A DNA stretch of 64,000 nucleotides from Paenibacillus curdlanolyticus YK9 (GTDB lineage Bacteria; Bacillota; Bacilli; Paenibacillales; Paenibacillaceae), in assembly GCF_000179615.1 (NCBI RefSeq), contig NZ_AEDD01000012.1:124001-188000 (forward strand), written 5' to 3'. The notes under the pieces were generated by a model that saw nothing but the letters and a program-made list of their open reading frames with translations, was not told the DNA's origin and made no database searches. The position numbers and the translations under genes were made by a program. Below are positions 39,893 through 47,613 of the stretch, in pieces. The stretch's first letter is position 1, and each line of letters begins with the position of its first letter.

Positions 39893-39920
39893 TAAACGCA
39901 GCCTCCAATCAAAAGGTTTC
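39893..39920 (-). promoter_or_regulatory. Possible ECF-sigma promoter of the SLH protein gene
   Basis: On the minus strand GAAACC (39915-39920) and CGTTTA (39893-39898) are separated by 16 bases, and TTTT follows the -35. This resembles the extracytoplasmic-function sigma pattern (GAAAC, 16-17 bases, CGT). The leader to the ATG would be about 60 bases. Confidence 0.45.
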
Positions 39921-39988
39921 TTGCGGAGGGTAAATTTTCTTGCAGCTTTAAAACTTTGGCATGGACGCCGAATAGGATGCACACCAAA

Positions 39989-40224
39989 ATAGGGCAGAAT
40001 GTTCTGCCCTATTCCCGCTCGTGCGCATCAAACTCCCGCATAGCGCACTTTTTTCTGCCCTATTCTCGCTCGTACGCACCAAACTCCCGCATAGCGCACT
40101 TTTTTCTGCCCTATTCCCGCTCGTGCGCATCAAACTCCCGCATAGCGCACTTTTTTCTGCCCTATTCCCGCTCGTGTGCATCAAACTCCCGCATAGCGCA
40201 CTTTTTTCTGCCCTATTCTCGCTC
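39989..40224. repeat. Array of 51-bp tandem hairpin repeats related to array 1 (array 2)
   Basis: Four full units begin at 40004, 40055, 40106 and 40157, with a partial fifth at 40208. The period is exactly 51 bp. Each unit starts CTGCCCTATTC, then GCTCG, and contains GTGCGC...GCGCAC arms followed by six T residues. The left edge (39991-40010) is a palindrome, AGGGCAGAA-TG-TTCTGCCCT, like the hairpin of array 1. Unit length, the shared TGCCCTATTC-GCTCG core and the orientation show that the two arrays are related. Confidence 0.93.
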
Positions 40225-40232
40225 TCAAATAC

Positions 40233-40272
40233 AAAAAGGCGGCGCAGAAACAATCTTCTGCACCGCCTTTTT
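40233..40272 (-). terminator. Terminator after trxA
   Basis: The arms AAAAAGGCGG and CCGCCTTTTT, with inner GCAGAA/TTCTGC pairing, make a very stable hairpin with U tracts on both strands. Confidence 0.92.
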
Positions 40273-40291
40273 CTCGCTTATCCGCTCAACC

Positions 40292-40603
40292 TTACAGGTT
40301 GTTTTGGATTTTCGTTTTCAGAGCGTCTTTGCTTTGCAGACCAACGAGCTTGTCGATCGGTTGGCCGTCTTTGAACAGAATCAGCGTAGGGATGCTCATT
40401 ACGCCGAATTGGGAAGCGAGCTCCGGTTGCTCGTCAACGTTGATTTTTGCAATCGTTGCTTGGCCTGCAAGCTCGCCTGCGAGCTCCTCAACGATTGGAA
40501 GCTGCATTTTGCAAGGTCCGCACCAAGGCGCCCAGAAGTCTACGAGCGATACGCCGCTCTCAATGCTTTGCGTGAAATTTTCCTTAGTCAATGCTACTGC
40601 CAT
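40292..40603 (-). CDS. trxA: Thioredoxin
   Basis: This 103-residue disulfide reductase has the active site WCGPC at residues 27-31 and the cis-proline segment MSIPTLILF. GAGAGG precedes the ATG. It lies 66 bases downstream of the Rrf2-family regulator gene on the same strand, so co-transcription from the rrf2 promoter is possible. Confidence 0.98.
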   Translation of the reverse strand: MAVALTKENFTQSIESGVSLVDFWAPWCGPCKMQLPIVEELAGELAGQATIAKINVDEQPELASQFGVMSIPTLILFKDGQPIDKLVGLQSKDALKTKIQNNL

Positions 40604-40669
40604 GTCGGATCATTCCTCTCCACTAAATTGTATGGGATGGGTGAACCCCTTCATACCGCTGCTGATTGC

Positions 40670-41098
40670 TTACTCACAGTCTACACAATCATGAATTTGC
40701 CCAAGCACATCCCGAATCGTAATCGCATTAAAGTGAGTCTCAAGCCGCTTCTCCGCAGTGCAGAAAATGCCGAACATCACTTGCTTCATGTTCGAGCCGA
40801 CGACGCAATCCATCTCCGGGTCGCCCGAGCACCAGCTTGGCATCAATGAGCCTTGCGCCATTACGCGATAAATATCGCCAAGCGAAACCTCATTGGGCTC
40901 AGCCGTGAGCCGGTAACCGCCGCCCGCGCCTTCCCGCGTTGCGACGTAGCCCGACTTGCGAAGGACGCTCATCACTTTGCGAATGCGAGCTGGATGCGTG
41001 CCGACATTGTCGGCGAGCGCTTCACTTGAAGCCATTCGTTCCGGCACGTAGGCCAGGTAAACCAAGCTGTGTACGGCTATCGTAAATTCACTGTTCAT
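40670..41098 (-). CDS. Rrf2-family transcriptional regulator
   Basis: This 142-residue protein has an N-terminal winged helix (about 1-65; LVYLAYV, LADNVGTHPARIRKVMSVL, GAGGGYRL). Cysteines at 90, 98, 113, 138 and 141 could bind an Fe-S cluster or respond to redox. This spacing differs from IscR and NsrR, so the ligand is uncertain. A strong promoter with an overlapping inverted repeat lies directly upstream, consistent with autoregulation. Confidence 0.92.
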   Translation of the reverse strand: MNSEFTIAVHSLVYLAYVPERMASSEALADNVGTHPARIRKVMSVLRKSGYVATREGAGGGYRLTAEPNEVSLGDIYRVMAQGSLMPSWCSGDPEMDCVVGSNMKQVMFGIFCTAEKRLETHFNAITIRDVLGQIHDCVDCE

Positions 41099-41121
41099 TG
41101 CCGGTTGCCACCCCGCTTTGT

Positions 41122-41156
41122 ACTGTAATAATATCAGTTACAGTTCACCGTGTCAA
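41122..41156 (-). promoter_or_regulatory. Sigma-A promoter of the rrf2 gene with overlapping operator
   Basis: TTGACA (41151-41156) and TATTAT (41128-41133) are separated by 17 bases on the minus strand. An inverted repeat ACTGTAA (41122-41128) and TTACAGT (41138-41144) covers the -10, a natural site for repression by the encoded Rrf2 protein. Confidence 0.8.
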
Positions 41157-41248
41157 GCAGGCGGCTTCCCTTATTTTGCAGCTCGTCGCAAGTTCCTATC
41201 CCATGAACATTCTGTTAATCGAATAGCCGATGCCAACAGCCGCTTTGC

Positions 41249-42079
41249 CTAGACGAACGTCATCGGGTCAGGACCAAACCGCCGTCCCTCATCCAACGCA
41301 TCAAGCGCCGCAACATCCGCATCCGACAAGTTAAAGTCAAACACATTCGCATTCTCCGCAATGCGCGCAGGCGTGACCGATTTAGGAATCGTAATGACGC
41401 CGCGCTGCAAATCCCATCGCAACACGATTTGGGCAGGCGACTTGCCGTATTTGTCCGCCAACTGCCGCAGCAGCGGCAGATCGAGATTCCCTTGCATAAG
41501 CGGACTCCATGCTTCTAGTCGAATGCCATGCTCCTTGCACAGCGAATAGAGCGAAGGCTGCGTAAGCAGCGGGTGAAACTCCACTTGATTCACCATCGGT
41601 TTCACTTCGCATTCGCCCAACAGGTCATGAAGCTGCGGCTCCAAAAAGTTGCTTACGCCAATCGCGCGGATGCTGCCGTCACGGTATAGCTTTTCTAGCG
41701 CGCGATACGTTTCTTTATATTTGCCGGTAACGGGCCAATGCACGAGATAGAGATCGATAACATCCAGCCCTAGCTTGCGGCGGCTCGTCTCGAACGCTTG
41801 CAGCGTCGACTCATAGCCCTGGTCCGCATTCCAAACCTTCGTCGTGATGAACAGCTCGTCCCGCTTCACGCCGGTCTCCCGGATCGCGCGCCCTACGCCT
41901 TCTTCGTTCCCGTATACCGCTGCCGTGTCAATGCTTCGGTATCCCGCTTCGATTGCCGCTCGAACAGCCGTTTCAACCTCCGCCCCATCTGCAGCCTGCC
42001 ACACGCCGAGCCCTAACCACGGCATTGTTACGCCGTTCGCCAGTTCAACCGTATCCGCAATATGCTTCGCCACGCTCAT
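41249..42079 (-). CDS. Aldo/keto reductase
   Basis: This 276-residue NADPH-dependent oxidoreductase of the AKR superfamily has the catalytic tetrad context: DTAAVYGNE (Asp, Tyr), the lysine in ITTKVW and the histidine in LVHWP. The cofactor segment IPKSVTPARIAEN is near the C-terminus. The ATG at 42079 fits GGAG spacing better than the ATG two codons earlier. The substrate cannot be inferred. Confidence 0.95.
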   Translation of the reverse strand: MSVAKHIADTVELANGVTMPWLGLGVWQAADGAEVETAVRAAIEAGYRSIDTAAVYGNEEGVGRAIRETGVKRDELFITTKVWNADQGYESTLQAFETSRRKLGLDVIDLYLVHWPVTGKYKETYRALEKLYRDGSIRAIGVSNFLEPQLHDLLGECEVKPMVNQVEFHPLLTQPSLYSLCKEHGIRLEAWSPLMQGNLDLPLLRQLADKYGKSPAQIVLRWDLQRGVITIPKSVTPARIAENANVFDFNLSDADVAALDALDEGRRFGPDPMTFV

Positions 42080-42157
42080 CGTCATCGTCTCCTTTTCTTA
42101 TGAACATGCCCTTCAAAAAACGTTCTTCATTATTTACCCATATTTAATCGCCTAAAA

Positions 42158-43024
42158 TCAATCGAACAAGCTCAGCTGCTCCCCCGCAGGCGGCGGGAGC
42201 TCCGGCAGCGGCGGAACAGGCTGCCCCAGCATCGCCATCAGCTGCCTCGCATTATCAGCGGCATCGCCGCCCGAATTATTATTGAAGATAACGAGCAGCT
42301 CGCCCGTCTGCTCTTCCAAGCGTCTCAGACGCTTCGCCCACTTCGACAGCTCCTCCTCGCTATATCGATACAAATACCGTACGTCGCGCCAATTCGGCTG
42401 GCCCGATGAATGCCAACCCGCCGCATGCCGGCCATGGAATCGGACTAACGTCAGCTTCTCATCCGTCACCGCCTCTACAATCGGCACGCATCCATCCCCC
42501 ACCTGCGGCTCGTCGCAGACGCTATGCATCCAGCCGTCTCGCCTCATATAATCGAGTGTTCGCTCCCGCATATCCGCTTCGAACCAGCTCCGATGGCGAA
42601 ACTCCAACATGCACGGCACGTCCCCCATCCGCACCCGAGCTTCGCGCAGCAGCCGCACATGCTCACGCGTGCAATCAAACCACGGCGGGTACTGAAATAA
42701 GGCGCCTGCCAGCTTGCCCTTCTCCTGCATCGGTGCCAGCGATTCGCGGAACGCACGAAACATCGCTCCCTCATTCGGAAACGGAATGCGCCCTCGTGTA
42801 TGCCCCGTCATCCCTTGGTAGGCTTTGACCACGAAGGAGAAGCCCTCCGGCGTTTCGCTCGTCCATTTTTCCATATTGCGTACCGGCTGAACGGCATAGT
42901 AGGAGCTATCCACCTCCACTACCGAAAACAGCTTTCCATAGGTCACCAGCTTCTGACGAGCCGCCTCAGGCGTACCATACAGCTTGTCTTGATCGCCCCA
43001 GCCCGCCAATCCAATTCGAATCAT
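42158..43024 (-). CDS. DUF72-family protein (YecE/YunF-like)
   Basis: This is a 288-residue TIM-barrel-like protein of unknown biochemical role. Family features are IRIGLAGWG at the N-terminus, the VEVDSSYYA segment, FEFRH-type LEFRHRSWF and VRFHGRH. The C-terminus is proline-rich and ends EQLSLFD. A stand-alone gene. Confidence 0.9.
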   Translation of the reverse strand: MIRIGLAGWGDQDKLYGTPEAARQKLVTYGKLFSVVEVDSSYYAVQPVRNMEKWTSETPEGFSFVVKAYQGMTGHTRGRIPFPNEGAMFRAFRESLAPMQEKGKLAGALFQYPPWFDCTREHVRLLREARVRMGDVPCMLEFRHRSWFEADMRERTLDYMRRDGWMHSVCDEPQVGDGCVPIVEAVTDEKLTLVRFHGRHAAGWHSSGQPNWRDVRYLYRYSEEELSKWAKRLRRLEEQTGELLVIFNNNSGGDAADNARQLMAMLGQPVPPLPELPPPAGEQLSLFD

Positions 43025-43206
43025 ATCCGTCAGCTCCTTATTGAGCGACTATCGTCCATCCCTTGACTTTACAGGAAACCAATACCGGGATACAAGTTTG
43101 CAAATACGCTTATTTTGACGCATTTTCATGGCATGTGAACAAGCGGGTGGCGAATACAATGAACCAGAACGTCATCCATTAATGCTCAAAAGGTGGTGCA
43201 TGTCCG

Positions 43207-43470
43207 ATGTTATGGCTGTGGAGCGCGCTCTTCGTGATCGTTATAGCCGCAATCATCGCTACAATTGCTTCTTCAAGTTCGCGCTGGACCGTCATTCTGA
43301 CCGAAGGAGGCACGCGGGTCGACCTCGTCGACCGTTTATACGCTTACCTAAAGTCGCAGGGCGTGAAAACCAAGCTGTCCGGCGATGCCAACCTCCGACG
43401 ACTGCTTGTGCATAAGCGGGATGAGGACCGGGCGAGGCGTCTGGTGCAATCGTTTCAAGCGGAAGTGTAG
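43207..43470 (+). CDS. Small membrane-anchored protein of unknown function
   Basis: This 87-residue protein has one N-terminal membrane helix (about 2-24) and a basic soluble domain. The pattern (two strands, a helix LVDRLYAYLKSQG, a terminal helix RARRLVQSF) is reminiscent of DUF2007-type small domains, but I am not sure. AGGTGG lies ten bases before the ATG. A terminator follows at 43548. Confidence 0.75.
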   Translation: MLWLWSALFVIVIAAIIATIASSSSRWTVILTEGGTRVDLVDRLYAYLKSQGVKTKLSGDANLRRLLVHKRDEDRARRLVQSFQAEV

Positions 43471-43547
43471 CCGCGTCCGACTAGGACATTTACACCTACT
43501 TGCCATAAACCTTGGCATCTGGTCTTACAAGCTCCACCCGCCTCTTC

Positions 43548-43583
43548 GAGCGTCGCCAGTCAGATCGGCGGTCGCTCTTTTTC
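43548..43583 (+). terminator. Terminator downstream of the small gene at 43207
   Basis: The arms GAGCG/CGCTC and CGCC/GGCG are followed by TTTTTTC on the plus strand. Confidence 0.7.
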
Positions 43584-43719
43584 TCATGTCCATAAAAGCC
43601 GCTGCGCGGGCGAAGCCTTTATTTGTGGTCCGACGCTTAATATGGGATACTAAGCACACAATGAATCGCATAATCCGCCGACTATCGGACTACCCGCACA
43701 GACAAGGAGACTGACTTGC

Positions 43720-44373
43720 ATGCACATCGAGATTTATAGCGATTACGTATGTCCATGGTGCCGTATAGGCAAAAAAAATCTGTTCGACGCGCTGGCCGAT
43801 TGGACTGCCGAGCATGGCATTCAACCCACTCTTACATATCGCGCCTTTCTGTTAGACCCCAGTGTACCGGAACAGGGATCGCCCTTCCAAGACTGGATTA
43901 ACCGTAAAATGGGCGGCTCCGCCCCATCGGAGCGCGCAACCGCTCAAGTAACCCAAGCCGCAGCGGCTGTCGGCCTAACGATGCAATTCGACCGCATCTC
44001 CATCTATCCGAGCACACGGCTCGCCCATCGCATGATCGCCCTTACGCCGCTGCAGCAGCAGACTGCCGCTGTGGATGCGCTGTTTAAGGCTTATTTTGAA
44101 GAGGGAATTGATATCGGCAGCATCGAGCATCTCATGCGAATCGCAGACGGTATCGGCATAGAAGACACCGATGAGCTGGCCGCGAAGCTGCTTCTCGGCG
44201 ACGGCGAGGAAGACGTTGCCGCTGACCTGCAGCGCGCCGAACGAATCGGCGTAACCGGCGTGCCGTTCTTCGTCTTTGACGGCAAATACGCGTTATCCGG
44301 CGCCTATCCCAAAGTGGATTTCGCCGCGCTGCTCAGCCGGCTCGCTTTCGATCCGTCGGCTGGCGAGCGTTAG
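43720..44373 (+). CDS. DsbA-family oxidoreductase (FrnE-like)
   Basis: This 217-residue thioredoxin-fold protein has the active site CPWC at residues 11-14, a helical insertion, and the cis-proline region GVTGVPFFVF near residue 180. It has no signal peptide, so it is cytoplasmic. The FrnE group is associated with polyketide or stress functions. AAGGAG precedes the ATG. Confidence 0.93.
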   Translation: MHIEIYSDYVCPWCRIGKKNLFDALADWTAEHGIQPTLTYRAFLLDPSVPEQGSPFQDWINRKMGGSAPSERATAQVTQAAAAVGLTMQFDRISIYPSTRLAHRMIALTPLQQQTAAVDALFKAYFEEGIDIGSIEHLMRIADGIGIEDTDELAAKLLLGDGEEDVAADLQRAERIGVTGVPFFVFDGKYALSGAYPKVDFAALLSRLAFDPSAGER

Positions 44374-44401
44374 CAGCAAGCCCAATAGAAGCAGCAACCT
44401 A

Positions 44402-44459
44402 AACAAAACGCCCCTGGGCGGCATCCGTTATTTCGGAAGCTGCGTCCCAGAGGCGTTTC
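44402..44459. terminator. Terminator between the DsbA-like gene and the permease gene
   Basis: The arms AAAACGCC and GGCGTTT, with inner CTGGG/CCCAG pairing, form a long hairpin between the convergent genes. Confidence 0.7.
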
Positions 44460-44480
44460 GTTATCTTCATGATTAACCGT

Positions 44481-45863
44481 TCATGCGCCAACTTTGCTTG
44501 CTCCTCCTTCACCGCGAATGGTTGAGTTGTTAGCAACCGTACCGCCCTTCGGCGCTTCGCGATATTTTTGCAGCCCCATCATAATTGCGCCAATCGCTAA
44601 CCAGCCTAATCCCAAAAACACAGCCCGACCGTTCAAGTTGCTGAATAGCCATCCGATTGCGATAAAACCGGCCCCTGGCAATAGCCCGCTCGCAAGCCAA
44701 GCTTGCCATCCGCTACGCCGCAGATTAACAAACTCGTATTTGATGACACACAGGTTCACACAACCGAATGCCAGCAAGGCGCCAAAGTTAACGAATGAAA
44801 TGGTCGTGCCGAGCGGCAGAACCGCAGCCAGCAGGCAGATCGCTCCGACGAGCAGCACATTGCGCACCGGCGTCTGATGCTTCGGATGCAGATAGCCGAA
44901 AATCCGCCGCGGAAGCACGCCATCGCGCCCCATAATATACAGCAGGCGAGAAACGCTTGCCACGCTGGAAACCGCCCCTGTAAACATCGCTCCGATCATC
45001 GAACCGACGAACACAGCTTTAAGCAATCCGCCCCCAACAAGCAAAGCCAACGCCAGCGAGGCCGTATCCGGATCCTCATAGCTGTAGCCCGGCAGCACCA
45101 GCTGCCCTAAATAGGTAACCGTTATGTCTACTACGCCGCATACAACGATGATGATGAGCATGGCGCGCGGAATGTTCCGTTGGGGCTTATCCGCTTCCTC
45201 CGACATGATGCTAACCGTATCGAACCCGAGGAACGAGAAGCAGAGCAGCGAGGCGCCCGCCAGCAGTGACGGAAGCGTCAATTCATCACCGAAAAATGGC
45301 TGCATGGTGAAGCCGCCCACTCCATCGGCATTTACGCCAGCGAGAATATGATAGAAGCTGCCTGCGCAGAAGATGCCGATAATGGCTAGCTGAATGATCA
45401 CGGAATATTTGCTGACGGCTGCCGAGAGCTGGATGCCGAAGTAGTTGATCACGCAGACAAGCGCCACGAATGCCGCTACCCATAAGAAGAACGGCACAGC
45501 AGGGAATAACGCTTCCAAATACAAGCTGAACAGAATACAGCACACGATCGGATTAAATAAGTAATCCAGCAGCAGCGCCCAGCCGACCATAAAGCCCGCT
45601 TCCGGACGGAACGTCTTCGCGGCATAGCCGTAAGCAGAGCCCGCATGAGGCAGCTGCTTCGCCATTCTGCCGTAGCTATAGGCGGTGAAGGACATCGCAA
45701 GAAGCGCGATCGCATACGCGGTAGGCAAATAACCATGCGCCGCCTCGCTTGCAATGCCATAGTTTGCGAATACGATCAACGGCATCGTCCACGCCATGCC
45801 TAGAAAAACCAATTGCAGCAGCGACAGCTTTCTCGTTCCCCTCAACTCTCCTGAACTCTGCAC
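44481..45863 (-). CDS. APC-family amino acid permease, GTG start
   Basis: This is a 460-residue transporter with about twelve membrane helices. The first helix holds FLGMAWTMPLIVFANYG and a mid-protein FSFLGFDTVSIMSEEADKP segment is typical of the APC superfamily. The GTG at 45863 follows AGAGGGGG. It is transcribed divergently from a MerR-type regulator. Its promoter has the long 19-bp spacer with a central dyad expected for MerR control. The substrate is unknown. Confidence 0.93.
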   Translation of the reverse strand: MQSSGELRGTRKLSLLQLVFLGMAWTMPLIVFANYGIASEAAHGYLPTAYAIALLAMSFTAYSYGRMAKQLPHAGSAYGYAAKTFRPEAGFMVGWALLLDYLFNPIVCCILFSLYLEALFPAVPFFLWVAAFVALVCVINYFGIQLSAAVSKYSVIIQLAIIGIFCAGSFYHILAGVNADGVGGFTMQPFFGDELTLPSLLAGASLLCFSFLGFDTVSIMSEEADKPQRNIPRAMLIIIVVCGVVDITVTYLGQLVLPGYSYEDPDTASLALALLVGGGLLKAVFVGSMIGAMFTGAVSSVASVSRLLYIMGRDGVLPRRIFGYLHPKHQTPVRNVLLVGAICLLAAVLPLGTTISFVNFGALLAFGCVNLCVIKYEFVNLRRSGWQAWLASGLLPGAGFIAIGWLFSNLNGRAVFLGLGWLAIGAIMMGLQKYREAPKGGTVANNSTIRGEGGASKVGA

Positions 45864-45931
45864 GCTCGATTCCCCCTCTAAATCTACGTCATGTTACATG
45901 CCATAGAAGCTTCCGAAATAAATTTAACCTC

Positions 45932-45962
45932 AATATAAACCTTTGTGCTACACAAAAGTCAA
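45932..45962 (-). promoter_or_regulatory. MerR-type promoter and operator of the permease gene
   Basis: On the minus strand TTGACT (45957-45962) and TATATT (45932-45937) are separated by 19 bases. The spacer contains the inverted repeat TTTGTG-N3-CACAAA (45942-45956). Overlong spacers with a dyad are the hallmark of MerR-activated promoters. Confidence 0.75.
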
Positions 45963-46022
45963 TATATATGTTAGGTTATATAACATAAAGTCTGCGGATA
46001 AAAGCGAGGTTGAGGCTCACTC

Positions 46023-46865
46023 ATGAAAGAAAAGCTTACAATTAGCGAAATGGCACGCCTACGCCGTCTGACAACCGAAACGCTCCGCCATTACGATCGA
46101 ATCGACTTGTTCAAGCCAGCTCATACCGACCCATCTACCGGCTATCGTTACTACTCGATCTTTCAATTCGAAATATTAGGGACCATCAAGGAGCTGCGCC
46201 AGCTTGGCATGAACACCGACGAGGTTAAGCTGTTTTTCCGCGATCGGCATGTGAGTAAGTCACTGGCAATGCTGAAAAGCAAGCACGAGGAGCTTCAAAC
46301 GAAGCTTAAGGAGTGGGTAGAGCTCGAACGGAACGTGCGCGAGAAGATCGCATTCCTCGAGGAGGTTACTCGTGCTGAGCAGCAACACCAGCCTCAGCAA
46401 GTCGTCCTGCGCGAATTTCCCGAACGCGCGCTGCTAACGCTGGAGCGACCGGTCCGCAACAACCTGGAGCTGTGCTACGGTATATTAGATCTTGAGAATA
46501 ACTTATCAGAGCGTGCGCCTATTCTCGCAAGCAATCGGCTAGGCGTACTCATTCGCCGCGAGCATCTGGCCCTGCGGCAATTCGATCAACCCTCCACGCT
46601 GTTTGTTTCCTACAAGGACGCAGCAAAGCCGCCCGAAGGGTCAGTCTATCTCGCCCCGGGCGGCTCATATGCCTGTCTCCGCTGCATCGGCGAGTTCTGG
46701 GAACGAACCGAAGGGCTAGAGACCTTATGCGATTATATCGAGCAGAACGGTTACCAGATCGCTGGCGATGCGCTGCAGGTCGTGCAAATTGACATTACGA
46801 TTACAGATCAGCCGAGCGAAGCCATGTTCGAAATCCAAATCCCTATCGGACAGCCGCTCGATTAG
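46023..46865 (+). CDS. MerR-family regulator with effector-binding domain (BmrR-like)
   Basis: This 280-residue protein has an N-terminal winged helix (about 5-75; TISEMARLRRLTTETLRHYDR), a dimerisation coiled coil (about 78-120) and a C-terminal GyrI-like ligand domain (about 130-280). It is divergent from the permease gene and probably controls it. Its stop overlaps the stop of the convergent SMR gene by four bases. Confidence 0.94.
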   Translation: MKEKLTISEMARLRRLTTETLRHYDRIDLFKPAHTDPSTGYRYYSIFQFEILGTIKELRQLGMNTDEVKLFFRDRHVSKSLAMLKSKHEELQTKLKEWVELERNVREKIAFLEEVTRAEQQHQPQQVVLREFPERALLTLERPVRNNLELCYGILDLENNLSERAPILASNRLGVLIRREHLALRQFDQPSTLFVSYKDAAKPPEGSVYLAPGGSYACLRCIGEFWERTEGLETLCDYIEQNGYQIAGDALQVVQIDITITDQPSEAMFEIQIPIGQPLD

Positions 46866-47188
46866 TGCGCTGCACCGCCAACCATTTTCAAACCGATAAC
46901 GCCGACGATAATCATGCCGATAAACACAAGCTTGCGCCAGTCCTTGGATTCACGGAACAGCACCATCCCCAGCACGACACTGCCAGCCGAGCCAATCCCG
47001 GTCCATATGCCATACGCCGTACTGATCGGGATTTCTTGCAAGGCGCGCGATAAGCAGTAGAAGCTGACGATGCCCGATAGGATCGCACCGACCGTCCCCT
47101 GCCACTTGCGGAAGCCGTCCGACAGCTTCGTGAACGTCACGCCGCTAACTTCGCCAAGACCGGATATAATCAAAAACAACCAAGCCAT
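46862..47188 (-). CDS. Small multidrug resistance (SMR) family exporter, second subunit of a pair
   Basis: This 108-residue protein has four membrane helices and the conserved membrane glutamate near residue 13 (ISGLGEVSGV). Its start overlaps the upstream SMR stop (TGATG), and GGAGGTG lies seven bases before it. Paired SMR genes of unequal sequence usually form heterodimers, as YkkC/YkkD do. Confidence 0.92.
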   Translation of the reverse strand: MAWLFLIISGLGEVSGVTFTKLSDGFRKWQGTVGAILSGIVSFYCLSRALQEIPISTAYGIWTGIGSAGSVVLGMVLFRESKDWRKLVFIGMIIVGVIGLKMVGGAAH

Positions 47189-47607
47189 CACTGCACCTCC
47201 TTCACTTGCTCATGCTCATGCTCATGCTCATGCTCTTGCTGCCGTTCAACCTCAGACCGCTGCTGTACAGACTGCTCTTGCGGCTGCTTCTCCTTGGCCA
47301 CAACCTTCAATCCGACGATTCCGCACAACAACAGCGTCACGAAGAACAGCTTGCCAATCTGCACCGGTTCATCGAGAAACAGCATGCCGACCAGTACCGT
47401 ACCAGCCGTTCCCAATCCCGTGAATATGGCATAAGCCGTACCAATCTCGATCGTCTTCATCGCCTTCGCAAACAGCATAAAGCTGGCCGCCAGCGTCACG
47501 ATCGTCACAATGCTCGGCACGAGCCTCGTGAAGCCGTGCGACTCCTGCAAACCAAATGCCCATCCAACCTCCAGAAAGCCCGCTATGATCAAATACATCC
47601 AAGACAT
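47188..47607 (-). CDS. SugE/Gdx-like SMR exporter with His/Glu-rich tail
   Basis: This 139-residue protein has four membrane helices (to about residue 105) with the SugE-like LEVGWAFGLQESHGFT region. SugE-type proteins export guanidinium and some quaternary ammonium compounds. The C-terminal 30 residues are hydrophilic and contain an alternating Glu-His stretch, encoded by a CATGCT hexanucleotide repeat near 47210-47236. It follows the TetR gene and probably forms one operon with the second SMR gene. Confidence 0.92.
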   Translation of the reverse strand: MSWMYLIIAGFLEVGWAFGLQESHGFTRLVPSIVTIVTLAASFMLFAKAMKTIEIGTAYAIFTGLGTAGTVLVGMLFLDEPVQIGKLFFVTLLLCGIVGLKVVAKEKQPQEQSVQQRSEVERQQEHEHEHEHEQVKEVQ

Positions 47608-47613
47608 TATTCG

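Noticed and set aside
30092-40224. CRISPR array
   Set aside because: The 51-bp units are contiguous with no unique spacers, and no cas genes are in the window.
39956-40374. Open frames through array 2
   Set aside because: Same reason; they run into the trxA terminator and trxA antisense.
45975-45984. Palindrome GTTATATAAC upstream of the MerR gene as an operator
   Set aside because: Short and AT-rich; the dyad inside the 19-bp spacer is the better site.
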